Shown here: piece by piece, positions 8,972 to 16,793 of the stretch
Layout: every line of letters begins with the position of its first letter
Position numbering within the stretch: position 1 is the first letter of the stretch
DNA from: Bacteroidota bacterium
GTDB taxonomy: Bacteria; Bacteroidota; Bacteroidia; UKL13-3
NCBI GenBank assembly: GCA_947477885.1
Contig: CANJUD010000005.1
Location: 1-64,000, forward strand
DNA: 64,000 nucleotides
Reading direction: 5' to 3'
Translations under genes and position numbers: made by a program
The notes under the pieces: model-generated
The model's database searches: none
Seen by the model: the letters and a program-made list of their open reading frames with translations, nothing else
Told to the model about the DNA's origin: nothing

Positions 8972-9701
8972 TATGATGTTGTCGCCGTTCTTCAAGAACG
9001 GTGACTTATAATAGAAGCAAGGGTCTGTGACCCGGATTTTCAAGCACACTTTATTCATTATTTTATTGTTTTTATTTTTAGTAATCCCTTTCCTCCAACA
9101 TAATCAATAGCACTGGAGAGTCTCTATTCGTTAGGTTCGTTCACCAGTCCTGCTCTCACAGGATTTAGATGTACATAGTTTAATTTTTGGTCATAGAATA
9201 AATTCGTTTCCAAAAGCTCGGCATGGTTTCCTTTCTGCCAAATTTGAAAGTCTTTATGCTCATTACTTTTTTTTGCAGCTTGTGTAAAAAGCCAGTTCAT
9301 CCACCCTTTTCTGCTCTCGGTATTTTGTTGCACCGATTTAAATAATTCTGCAGCAGTATGCTTTTTTAGGTCTCTAATAGCTCCTGATAAGTCATTTTTT
9401 TCTGCTCGTGCAATTAGGTGAATATGGTTGCTCATTATCACCCATGAATATATACATAGCCCTTTCTTCTCACTACAGTAATCCAAACTATTTAATATAA
9501 TATCTTGGTTTCGTTTGCGTGAAAAAACATCTGCCCACTGCACGATGGTCATGGTGAGAAAATATATTTGGTCTTCGTGGCGGATTGAACGGCGGAGGCT
9601 CATGGTTTTGTTTTTTTAGTTTTGTGTGTCGTTCACAGAACGACGTTTATAAATAGTCACCGTTCTTGGAGAACGGCGACAACGGACAACGCAAAAGATA
9701 T
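8972..9701 (-). mobile_element. REP/RAYT module inserted between dinB and dnaE
   Basis: A 730-bp segment sits between the two direct repeats. It holds one REP-associated transposase gene, with hairpins on both sides: gccgttcttcaagaacggtg on the left (8983-9002); GTCGTTC aca GAACGAC (9628-9644) and a CCGTTCT/AGAACGG stem (9660-9676) on the right. The outermost left and right hairpins are inverted copies of each other, including a GTTGTCGCCGTTCT segment. A further GGGTC tgt GACCC hairpin lies at 9021-9033. This is the layout of a REPtron: a Y1 transposase with inverted REP sequences. Confidence 0.75.
9124..9603 (-). CDS. REP-associated tyrosine transposase (RAYT, Y1/IS200-like)
   Basis: A 159-residue HUH-type single-strand DNA transposase. 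The metal-binding HxH motif is visible in MSNHIHLIARAE (near residue 60). The catalytic tyrosine is in the NYVHLNPVRAGLV block near the C-terminus, the RAYT signature. The length is normal for the family. Such proteins cut single-stranded REP hairpins and are thought to spread REP elements. The matching hairpins on both sides of this gene are the likely substrates. It has the same orientation as dinB and dnaE, so it may be read from the dinB promoter. The 22-bp direct repeats outside it are not expected for a Y1 transposase, which normally makes no target duplication. Confidence 0.9.
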   Translation of the reverse strand: MSLRRSIRHEDQIYFLTMTIVQWADVFSRKRNQDIILNSLDYCSEKKGLCIYSWVIMSNHIHLIARAEKNDLSGAIRDLKKHTAAELFKSVQQNTESRKGWMNWLFTQAAKKSNEHKDFQIWQKGNHAELLETNLFYDQKLNYVHLNPVRAGLVNEPNE

Positions 9702-9723
9702 ATTATATATCCATTCCCACACA
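9702..9723. repeat. Right copy of the 22-bp direct repeat (3' end of dinB)
   Basis: Identical to 8950-8971. This copy contains the functional dinB stop codon (9703-9705) and its last six or so codons. Confidence 0.85.
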
Positions 9724-10848
9724 GCGTTTCACAGAGTTGATACCATAACGTCTTTTAATTTTATCGAGGGCTTGATATAAATTAATCATCTCTTTGGTGT
9801 CATCGAACATATCAATTTGATAAGCCCCGTGTACCAAACCACGGAAACTGATTCCGATAAGCCGCAAACGCATTCGTCTTTCATATAAATTATCGAACAA
9901 TTCTAATACTCTTTTCAATAATATATGGTCGCAGGAGGTATATGGAATTTTGAATTGCTTGGTTTCCGTATCAAAATTATTATATTTAATTTTTACTGTT
10001 ACTATCGAGGCAAGCCATTCTTCGTTACGTAATTGAAAGCCCAATTTTTCAACCATGGCCGTGAGCATAGCTTTCATTCGGGGTATATCAATGGTGTCTT
10101 GGTCAAAGGTCTGCTCGGTTGAAACGGATTTTCTTTCGGTATAGGGTTCTACTGGATTTTCGTCAATGCCATTTGCTTTTTTCCATAGTTCTCTTCCATT
10201 TTTTCCGATTAGCTTTTGCAACATCTCAATAGGCATTTCTGATAGGGTATGTATTTTTCGTATACCCAATCTTGACAGCAATTGAAAGGTAACATCGCCC
10301 ACCATGGGTATTTTTTTTATGGATAACGGATTGAGGAAAGGTTTTACCATCTTTTCGGCAATTTCTATTCTCCCCATAGGCTTGCTCTCGCCTGTTGCTA
10401 TTTTCGATACGGTTTTATTAATGGACAGCCCAAAACTAATAGGCAATCCTGTTTCTTTAGTTACGGTTTGCGATAGTTCTTTGGTCCATTTAAAACAGCC
10501 AAAAAATTTATCCATTCCTGATACATCTATATAAAACTCATCAATACTAGCCTTTTCCACCACTGGTGCTTTGTCATTAATGATTTCGGTAACCGTATGC
10601 GAATATTTGGAATATAGTTCCATGTCGCCGCGTATCACTTTGGCTTGGGGGCAAAGACGCAAGGCCATCTTCATGGGCATAGCCGACCGCACCCCAAAGG
10701 TTCTTGCTTCATACGAACAGGAGGCTACTACGCCTCTATCGCTGCTGCCACCTATAATTAAAGGAATACCATTTAATTGTGAGTTTACCACCCGTTCGCA
10801 CGACACAAAAAAGGTGTCCAAATCCATATGTACAATTGAGCGACTCAT
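9703..10848 (-). CDS. dinB: DNA polymerase IV (Y-family translesion polymerase)
   Basis: A 381-residue DinB-type polymerase. The catalytic acidic residues are visible in MDLDTFFVSCE (residues 7-17) and SIDEFYIDVSG (about 101-111). The palm and fingers are followed by a helix-hairpin-helix (IPMVGDVTFQLLSRLGI) and a little-finger domain. An internal YQIDMF near the C-terminus resembles the beta-clamp-binding motif QLxLF. It would bypass damaged template bases. Originally it seems to have been followed directly by the dnaE-like gene: the duplicated dinB end at 8950-8971 lies 12 nt from that start. An imperfect palindrome upstream is a possible operator. The start ATG at 10846-10848 gives the canonical SIVHMDLD N-terminus. 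Confidence 0.95.
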   Translation of the reverse strand: MSRSIVHMDLDTFFVSCERVVNSQLNGIPLIIGGSSDRGVVASCSYEARTFGVRSAMPMKMALRLCPQAKVIRGDMELYSKYSHTVTEIINDKAPVVEKASIDEFYIDVSGMDKFFGCFKWTKELSQTVTKETGLPISFGLSINKTVSKIATGESKPMGRIEIAEKMVKPFLNPLSIKKIPMVGDVTFQLLSRLGIRKIHTLSEMPIEMLQKLIGKNGRELWKKANGIDENPVEPYTERKSVSTEQTFDQDTIDIPRMKAMLTAMVEKLGFQLRNEEWLASIVTVKIKYNNFDTETKQFKIPYTSCDHILLKRVLELFDNLYERRMRLRLIGISFRGLVHGAYQIDMFDDTKEMINLYQALDKIKRRYGINSVKRCVGMDI

Positions 10849-10933
10849 ATATATAATCCCGATGCTTTGAGAAGGGGGACAATATTATAATATAATATAA
10901 GAGAGCTTTCAACTTATTAAGAACATAGTTATG

Positions 10934-10951
10934 CACTTTGCGCAAAAAGTG
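10934..10951. promoter_or_regulatory. Palindrome upstream of dinB, possible operator
   Basis: CACTTTGCGCAAAAAGTG has perfect 6-bp arms and a TTGCGCAA centre, 86 nt before the dinB start. It would suit a dimeric repressor, but it matches no operator I know for this phylum. The remaining 239-nt gap between dinB and the next gene holds AT-rich sequence with no gene. Confidence 0.25.
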
Positions 10952-11087
10952 TATGTGGATTTGTGCAAAAGAATGTGTCTTTGCATGGTAATGGCGTAAT
11001 TAAAAAAATAAATGTTAGTAACCTGAATAGAACTGCATGGTTTTACAGATTTGCGGTGCAGTAGCTATTTGTAAAAGCTATATCCTT

Positions 11088-12971
11088 CTACCGCCACACC
11101 AATTTATTATCCAATATTCCCATATTATATTGTTGTATATAAGCTTGCATAAACTTCAGCATTTCGGCTTGGGTGTGGTTAATTAGGTCAGTGGTATCAT
11201 TATAATAGTTTAGTACAGTTTCACCATCACTTACCAATACACTATTGCCCATAATTAATTGATAAGAGCTACTCATATAGCTGATGGAAAAAGAATTGGG
11301 CTTATTATAATTACCCCACGTTAATATATTGTGATTGATGCCATACTGTTCGCATAAAAAGGGTAATATATCTGTTTGTTGTGTTAATGAATATATATCA
11401 TTCGCAACAGGGTTTTCAGGGTCGAATACAATACAGGGTATATGATATAATTCTTTGCGTCCTTTGTCGCCGCCCAGTTCGCCAATATGGTCGGCAACTA
11501 TTACAAATTTTGTGTTATGATACCAGTCGGTGGTTTTTATTTTATCGAAAAATAATTTTAGGGCATCATCGGTATAATGTATGGTATTTAAAAAAGGGTT
11601 TTCAATATCATTATATATATTCATTTCATCTTTGGGAATGGCATAAGGCGGATGCGATGAAAGTGTGAACACACTGCTCACAAAAGGCTTGGGCATTTTA
11701 TCTAAATTGTCGGCATAGTATTGTAGGAATGGTTTATCCCAAATACCCCAATGTCCGTCAAATTGGTTTTGGTCAGGGTAATCTTCTTTACCATAATAGT
11801 TTTCAAATCCAACACCTTTTGCATATTTATCAAAATTCATGGTACCTGTTTTTCCGCCATGGAAAAAAGAAGAATGATAACCTTGTGGTTTAAGTAATGA
11901 TGCAATACTTGTTAATTGATTGCTTGCATAGGTAGAGGTGAGATAAGGCTCGTCCATCAAGCCAGGGAAACCTGATAGGATAGCGGGTATGCCGTCAATA
12001 CTTTGTTTGCCATTGGCATACATTCTTTTAAATACCATACTATGTTTTGCCAGTGAATCTAAAAATTTGGCAGATTTTTTTTTGTTCCCTCCCATTTCCA
12101 GTGCCTCCCATGATAAACTTTCAACTATAATAATACATAGATTTTTCTTTTTAGTATTCTCATTTTGCCTAGGGGTAAAAGTATTATTAAATATTTTTTT
12201 TGCTTCGGCATCGGTCATATACTTTTTGTCTTTTACAGTAGGTAAAATCATTGCTTGTATGAAGCAGAATGGCGAGTTCATTACAAACTGTGCATTGTTG
12301 GGATTCCCGCCTTCAATCGCCGAAACAACTGAAATGGGCCTCAACTGAAAACCACCACGAATGCCTATTACCGTAAAAGCAGCTAATAATGCAACCATTA
12401 TAATCGAATAGATAATGGAAGGTCTTTTTGGGGTAAGTGTTTTGATATTATAAGAAGCAAATTTTTTGTTTACATACATCCAACCCCATATAAAAAGTCC
12501 AAACAAAATTAATCCCCACCAATACTGCACAATGCCTGACAATAATATATTGAAGGCCCCATCGCCCGTGCGAAAAAAGAACATAATATTAAAGCCAATG
12601 CGTTTGAGCATATACTTAAAATTATAGATATCTATGAAGTTAAGTATCAGTGCTGCTGAGTTGACTATATAGAAAAACAAAGTCTCAGTTTTTACTGTGA
12701 TTGCAATCATTTTTTCAAGGCGTGTAGGATATATCCAAAATGATACTTGGGCAATAAGTATCAGTAACAAACTAGGTAGGTTTATCGTTAACAATGCTGA
12801 CAAATCGAATCTTAAACCACTTGCAAAACACAAAAAGTTTTCAGATACATTGTTTGATCCAAAAAATGATGTATTTTCGCAAAAAAACAAAATCCTACTG
12901 ATGGAGAACAACAACATTAAAATGAGGAAGCGTTTTAAAAATACAAGAATAAATGTAGCTTTTTCTTTCAT
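11088..12971 (-). CDS. LTA synthase/sulfatase-family membrane phosphotransferase
   Basis: A 627-residue protein with about five N-terminal membrane helices (residues 5-190). An extracytoplasmic alkaline-phosphatase-fold domain follows. Family motifs are LCIIIVESLSWEALE (metal-binding Glu), NGKQSIDGIPAILSGF (nucleophile position, here Ser), FHGGKTGTMNFDKYAKGVGF and FVIVADHIGELGG (metal-binding Asp-His). In Bacteroidota, which lack classical teichoic acids, such proteins probably move phosphoglycerol or phosphoethanolamine groups onto envelope glycans or lipids. The start was placed at the ATG 12969-12971, because it gives MKEKATFILVFLKRFLIL with a TATCTTTG promoter box 13 nt upstream. A longer frame would overlap the divergent gene. 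Substrate is unknown. Confidence 0.88.
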   Translation of the reverse strand: MKEKATFILVFLKRFLILMLLFSISRILFFCENTSFFGSNNVSENFLCFASGLRFDLSALLTINLPSLLLILIAQVSFWIYPTRLEKMIAITVKTETLFFYIVNSAALILNFIDIYNFKYMLKRIGFNIMFFFRTGDGAFNILLSGIVQYWWGLILFGLFIWGWMYVNKKFASYNIKTLTPKRPSIIYSIIMVALLAAFTVIGIRGGFQLRPISVVSAIEGGNPNNAQFVMNSPFCFIQAMILPTVKDKKYMTDAEAKKIFNNTFTPRQNENTKKKNLCIIIVESLSWEALEMGGNKKKSAKFLDSLAKHSMVFKRMYANGKQSIDGIPAILSGFPGLMDEPYLTSTYASNQLTSIASLLKPQGYHSSFFHGGKTGTMNFDKYAKGVGFENYYGKEDYPDQNQFDGHWGIWDKPFLQYYADNLDKMPKPFVSSVFTLSSHPPYAIPKDEMNIYNDIENPFLNTIHYTDDALKLFFDKIKTTDWYHNTKFVIVADHIGELGGDKGRKELYHIPCIVFDPENPVANDIYSLTQQTDILPFLCEQYGINHNILTWGNYNKPNSFSISYMSSSYQLIMGNSVLVSDGETVLNYYNDTTDLINHTQAEMLKFMQAYIQQYNMGILDNKLVWR

Positions 12972-12984
12972 AAAATTAGGTGTA

Positions 12985-12992
12985 CAAAGATA
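12985..12992 (-). promoter_or_regulatory. -7 promoter box of the LTA-synthase-like gene
   Basis: TATCTTTG on the minus strand fits TAnnTTTG exactly and is 13 nt from the ATG. It lies within the 31-bp divergent gap, so the leader would be very short. Confidence 0.5.
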
Positions 12993-13002
12993 TGTTATAT
13001 TA

Positions 13003-13626
13003 ATGTTAAGTGTATTTTGCTTTTCAAACCTTGCCAATGCCCAAGTGCCCATCACCAATGTTGATTCTACCATCATCCAATTCTCGGGTTTGGTGCTTAC
13101 CAATGATAGTTTAATTCCGCTGCCTTATACCACCATCAGCAATTTGCATGGTAAAATGCTTGCACTTAGTGATCGTGAAGGTTTTTTTACTTTTGTTTCG
13201 AGGAAAGGTGATACGGTTGTGTTTAGAGAATATGGCTTTGTTCAAAAATCGTTTGTGATACCCAAAGATATCGAAGGGATGAAATATTCTATCGTCCAAC
13301 TCCTCGATTCAAAAGCTGACACATTTCAGCCCGTTTATATAAAGCCTTATCCCAGCAAGCAAGAATTTGACTACCGCATGGTGCACGATGAAGTTTCCGA
13401 TAACATGACCGACCAAGCAAAAGGCAGATTATCGCGAGACAAGCTAGATGAAGTTGCTAGGCAGATGCCGATGAATGGCAGTGAGAATTATCAAAATTAT
13501 ATGAAAAATTATAGCGATCGTATGTATTGGAATGGTCAAACACCACCAACTCGATTGTTGGATCCCTTGGCTTGGTCGCAGTTTTTTAGGGCATGGCAAG
13601 ATGGTCAGTTTAAGCGGAAGAAATAG
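13003..13626 (+). CDS. Secreted protein with carboxypeptidase-regulatory-like domain
   Basis: 207 residues with a signal peptide (MLSVFCFSNLANAQ). A beta-sandwich domain of the CarboxypepD_reg type follows (FSGLVLTND, PLPYTTISNLHGKMLALSDR, EGFFTFVSRKGDTVVFREYG). The C-terminal half is charged and of unknown function. In Bacteroidota this domain often sits in periplasmic or outer-membrane proteins. The chosen ATG gives a clean signal peptide; an upstream ATG at 12901 would add 34 residues and overlap the divergent gene. The two genes are only 31 bp apart, so they may share regulation. The exact role is not recognised. Confidence 0.75.
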   Translation: MLSVFCFSNLANAQVPITNVDSTIIQFSGLVLTNDSLIPLPYTTISNLHGKMLALSDREGFFTFVSRKGDTVVFREYGFVQKSFVIPKDIEGMKYSIVQLLDSKADTFQPVYIKPYPSKQEFDYRMVHDEVSDNMTDQAKGRLSRDKLDEVARQMPMNGSENYQNYMKNYSDRMYWNGQTPPTRLLDPLAWSQFFRAWQDGQFKRKK

Positions 13627-13730
13627 TTTGTAATAAAATGCCATTGACTTTATAGTAAAATAGCTTTTTTAAAATATTATGAAGTATAAATATCTAGCTA
13701 AAATATAAAGTTATACATAATACAATTCAT

Positions 13731-14441
13731 CTATTTACTTCCATCCATAAACTTATAACCTACGCCTCGCAGTGAGTGGAAGTATACAGGGTTCTTTTGG
13801 TCTTTCTCAAAGTATTTGCGAAACGACAATACAAAATTATCGATAGTGCGTGTTGATGGAAAAACAGAATAACCCCATACAGTTTGCAAAATTTTCTCAC
13901 GGCTCACTACTTCACCTTTGTGGTCAATCATCAACTTTAGTAATAAGGCTTCTTTTTTCGTCATCTTAAATTCGCCTTGCTGACCGGTGGCTATATAGGT
14001 TTCAAAGTTCACATAATTATCGCCAAAACTATATTCATTGAAGCTGGGTTTCTTGGGCATATTCTCAGCACGGGCAATTAGTTTGCTTACGCGAAGCAGC
14101 AGTTCTTCTAAATGGAAAGGTTTGCTCAAATAATCATCGGCACCTAGCTTTAGACCTTTTACACGATCCTCTCCAGCATCGCGGGCTGAAAGTATAAGTA
14201 TGGGGATTTTATTGTCTTGCAGCCTAATATTTTCACATGCAGTCAAGCCATCCATTTCGGGCATCATTATATCTAAAATAATCAGGTCGAATTTCTCTTC
14301 TTTAAATCGGTGGATTGCTTTCAATCCATTATCAACTGCCGCTACATAATAACCTTCTTCTTCCAGGTTTATCTTCACCAATTGGCGGATGGTTTCTTCA
14401 TCGTCGGCAAACAGGATGCGTTTTTTAGTGGGGGCGTTCAT
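13731..14441 (-). CDS. OmpR/PhoB-family response regulator
   Basis: 236 residues. The N-terminal receiver domain shows the acidic pocket (LFADDEE), the phospho-acceptor aspartate in LIILDIMMPEMDG, the SAR switch (ILSARDAG) and the lysine in YLSKPF. The C-terminal winged helix ends with RTIDNFVLSFRKYF and RGVGYKF, typical of OmpR/PhoB DNA binding. The ATG at 14439-14441 (MNAPTKKRILF) is preferred over one nine codons upstream because it starts right at the receiver fold. It lies 119 nt downstream of the histidine kinase and in the same direction, so they form a two-component system. The target genes are unknown. Confidence 0.93.
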   Translation of the reverse strand: MNAPTKKRILFADDEETIRQLVKINLEEEGYYVAAVDNGLKAIHRFKEEKFDLIILDIMMPEMDGLTACENIRLQDNKIPILILSARDAGEDRVKGLKLGADDYLSKPFHLEELLLRVSKLIARAENMPKKPSFNEYSFGDNYVNFETYIATGQQGEFKMTKKEALLLKLMIDHKGEVVSREKILQTVWGYSVFPSTRTIDNFVLSFRKYFEKDQKNPVYFHSLRGVGYKFMDGSK

Positions 14442-14560
14442 ATAATGACTGATTGGTTCAAGGTACAAATCAAAACAATTTTTTTGGCTTTTTTCTCAAA
14501 TGACATAAATATGATAAATGAAATTAGTACAGAAAAGGGGCAAATGTCAGTATTTGCAGG

Positions 14561-15706
14561 TTATTCTTTAGGGAAATGTATGGCAAAAATATTTCCACCC
14601 CCATCACGTTTTAAAATAGAAATAGTAGCATGGTGCGATGAAATAATTTGTTTTACAATATATAAACCTAAACCAGTTCCTTTATTTGTGCGAGTTTCCT
14701 CGTTTCCAATTCGATAAAATTTCTCAAAAATTTTTGTTTTTTCTTCCGGGTCAATCTGTTGCCCACGGTCATATATATTTAGTTCAATATAATCATCTTG
14801 TTCTTTCAGTTCCACTTTCAAGTCGGCACCTTCGGGAGAATATTTTATGGCATTGGATAACAAGTTACTTAATGCAATAACCAGTGCAAGCCTATCGGCA
14901 TTGATAAAGGGTTCGTCATTATATAATGCTTCCACACTTTGTTCTTTCTCTGTTCCCTTCGCAAATTTTGAAACAGTATCTTCCACCACTCCCGCCAAAT
15001 TTGTTTCCTCAAAATGATAGTTGTGGTGGCCACCTTCAATACGTGTTGCCATTAAAATATTTTCAACCAATTTCCCCAATCGCTCGGTATCGTTCAATGT
15101 GTCGGCCAATAAGTCATGTCGTTGTTGGTCGGGGAGCTGCCGTTTTTGTAGTGTTTCTAGCATTAGTTTAATTGAAGCGACTGGAGTTTTTAGTTCATGG
15201 GTAATAGCTAACAAAAAATTATTTTGTTGCCGATTTACATCAATTCTTCGGGTAACAACTTTATATATATAATAGATGCCCCAAAACATTAAACCAACAA
15301 ATACCAATCCTTCCATTATAAACTGCGTAAGTTTACGCTGGTATTGCTGTTCTATTTTTTCAAATACATACGCTTTTGATTTTACTTCTATTTTTGCCAG
15401 TAGCTCATTTTCTTTATCTGAATTTTTTGGAGGCTTCAAAAATCTTAAAGTAAAATCTGGGAAATAAGTTATTATATAATGTTGCAAAGAATCCATATTT
15501 AATCTCTCGCCTCCATCATACATTTCTTGGCAGAAATCATTAATTTCTAATTTGGCATTCAGTGCATCATTCTTTACCTTTAACAATGCATTGTCACGCT
15601 GCTCCACACTGTTTTGTGTCAATATATAAAACCACCATCCAAACGCAGCCAGCGCGTATCCGCTTATTAAGAAGAATAGTATTTTGGTTTTGCGGGGCTG
15701 ATTCAT
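14561..15706 (-). CDS. Membrane sensor histidine kinase
   Basis: 381 residues. Two membrane helices (about residues 6-30 and 128-150) enclose a periplasmic sensor segment of roughly 100 residues with no recognised fold. There is no clear HAMP domain. The phospho-acceptor is in LAITHELKTPVASIKLML (HisKA). The ATPase domain shows the N box (LSNLLSNAIKYSPEG), the G1 region (YDRGQQIDPEEKTKIFEKFYR in part) and the G2 box (GTGLGLYIVKQI). It is the likely partner of the response regulator immediately downstream. The stimulus cannot be read from the sequence. Confidence 0.93.
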   Translation of the reverse strand: MNQPRKTKILFFLISGYALAAFGWWFYILTQNSVEQRDNALLKVKNDALNAKLEINDFCQEMYDGGERLNMDSLQHYIITYFPDFTLRFLKPPKNSDKENELLAKIEVKSKAYVFEKIEQQYQRKLTQFIMEGLVFVGLMFWGIYYIYKVVTRRIDVNRQQNNFLLAITHELKTPVASIKLMLETLQKRQLPDQQRHDLLADTLNDTERLGKLVENILMATRIEGGHHNYHFEETNLAGVVEDTVSKFAKGTEKEQSVEALYNDEPFINADRLALVIALSNLLSNAIKYSPEGADLKVELKEQDDYIELNIYDRGQQIDPEEKTKIFEKFYRIGNEETRTNKGTGLGLYIVKQIISSHHATISILKRDGGGNIFAIHFPKE

Positions 15707-15713
15707 GAAAAAG

Positions 15714-15746
15714 AAATTACGAATTTTAAATTACGAATTACGATTC
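15714..15746. repeat. Short heptad repeat of the AATTACG type
   Basis: AATTACG units recur with a 7-nt step immediately upstream of the histidine-kinase start. Related inverted copies lie at 50216-50288 and 53432-53511. Confidence 0.5.
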
Positions 15747-15815
15747 TTTTGATACTGTATATATAACTGTTATATCGGCTATATACTTGATACCATCTTT
15801 ATACTTTCGTCTATT

Positions 15816-16532
15816 TTAGAAATTCGGCGACGGACTATATTTGCTATAGAAATCGGTAATTACTTTTATGGCCTCATCAGCAGTATCTACCAGTTTAAAT
15901 AATTCCATGTCTATTGCGTTTACATTATGCTCTTGCAATAACATAATTTCATTTACCCAAGCGATAAAACCTTTCCAATAACTTGTGCCTACTAACACAA
16001 TAGGGAACTTTGCAATTTTTTCTGTTTGTATCAGTGTGAGTGCTTCAAACAATTCATCCATCGTCCCAAAGCCACCGGGCAATACAATAAATCCCTGGGC
16101 ATATTTCATAAACATTACTTTGCGTACAAAGAAATAATCGAAATCTATATTTTTGTCGGGGTCTATATAGGGATTGCTGAACTGCTCGAAAGGCAAATCT
16201 ATATTAAGGCCTACTGATTTTCCATTGCCGCGTTTGGCCCCTTTGTTGCCAGCTTCCATAATGCCTGGACCACCGCCAGTAATTACACCAAATCCTTCCT
16301 TGGTGAGTTTATAGCCAATCTCTTCGGCCAATATATAATAAGGGCTATCAGCCTTGGTTCGTGCTGAACCAAATATAGAAACACAAGGTCCAATGCGGCT
16401 TAGGCGCTCAAATCCTTGTACAAATTCTGCCACAATTTTAAATACCATCCAGCTGTCTGATATTTTTATCTCGGGCCATTCTTTGCTTTGAAATGCTTCT
16501 TTAATCTTGTCTTCGTGTTCGTAGTCGGTCAT
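15816..16532 (-). CDS. LOG-family (TIGR00730) Rossmann-fold protein
   Basis: 238 residues. It carries the family signature LPGGFGTMDELFEALT (PGGxGTxxE) and a nucleotide-binding GGGPGIMEAGNKGA. Family members hydrolyse nucleoside 5'-monophosphates at the ribosyl bond (cytokinin-activating LONELY GUY type, or AMP/GMP nucleosidases). The substrate in this organism is unknown. The ATG at 16530-16532 follows a TACATTTG promoter box by 20 nt. It lies between a two-component system and a repeat-rich gap, with no obvious operon partner. Confidence 0.9.
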   Translation of the reverse strand: MTDYEHEDKIKEAFQSKEWPEIKISDSWMVFKIVAEFVQGFERLSRIGPCVSIFGSARTKADSPYYILAEEIGYKLTKEGFGVITGGGPGIMEAGNKGAKRGNGKSVGLNIDLPFEQFSNPYIDPDKNIDFDYFFVRKVMFMKYAQGFIVLPGGFGTMDELFEALTLIQTEKIAKFPIVLVGTSYWKGFIAWVNEIMLLQEHNVNAIDMELFKLVDTADEAIKVITDFYSKYSPSPNF

Positions 16533-16552
16533 ATTTTTTATGGTTTAATTTG

Positions 16553-16560
16553 CAAATGTA
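16553..16560 (-). promoter_or_regulatory. -7 promoter box of the LOG-family gene
   Basis: TACATTTG on the minus strand matches TAnnTTTG, 20 nt before the ATG. No convincing -33 TTG element is seen. Confidence 0.4.
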
Positions 16561-16648
16561 ATAGTTGGATGTTAAAAATCCATTGTCTTTTAACCTTCCC
16601 TCAACTCCACCTTTCTATTATGTAATCTTTAAACATTGGGGTTTGGCA

Positions 16649-16728
16649 ATGTTCGACCCCGACGGGGTCGTAGGTTTATAACTCAAATGTTGGTCTATAA
16701 ACCAGCGACTCCGAAGGAGTCGAACATT
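16649..16728. repeat. Cruciform-like repeat with two REP hairpins
   Basis: Outer arms AATGTTCGAC and GTCGAACATT pair across 80 nt. Inside are GACCCCGACGGGGTC (16655-16669) and GACTCCGAAGGAGTC (16707-16721). A central GGTTTATA/TATAAACC pair lies between them. The result is a three-branched structure in the gap between convergent-type repeats; there is no coding content. Confidence 0.8.
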
Positions 16729-16793
16729 AGCGTTGGATGGGGAAGTTAGGAAAGTTTAATAACATCGATGGATAAATAATAATAAACTAAACG

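Noticed and set aside
9124-9603. A complete IS200/IS605 insertion sequence
   Set aside because: The protein is a RAYT (HxH, NPVRAG signature), there is no TnpB-like gene, and the end structures are REP hairpins rather than classical IS ends.
10934-10951. SOS (LexA) box in front of dinB
   Set aside because: The palindrome matches neither E. coli-type CTGT..ACAG nor Gram-positive boxes. It is kept only as a possible operator of unknown type.
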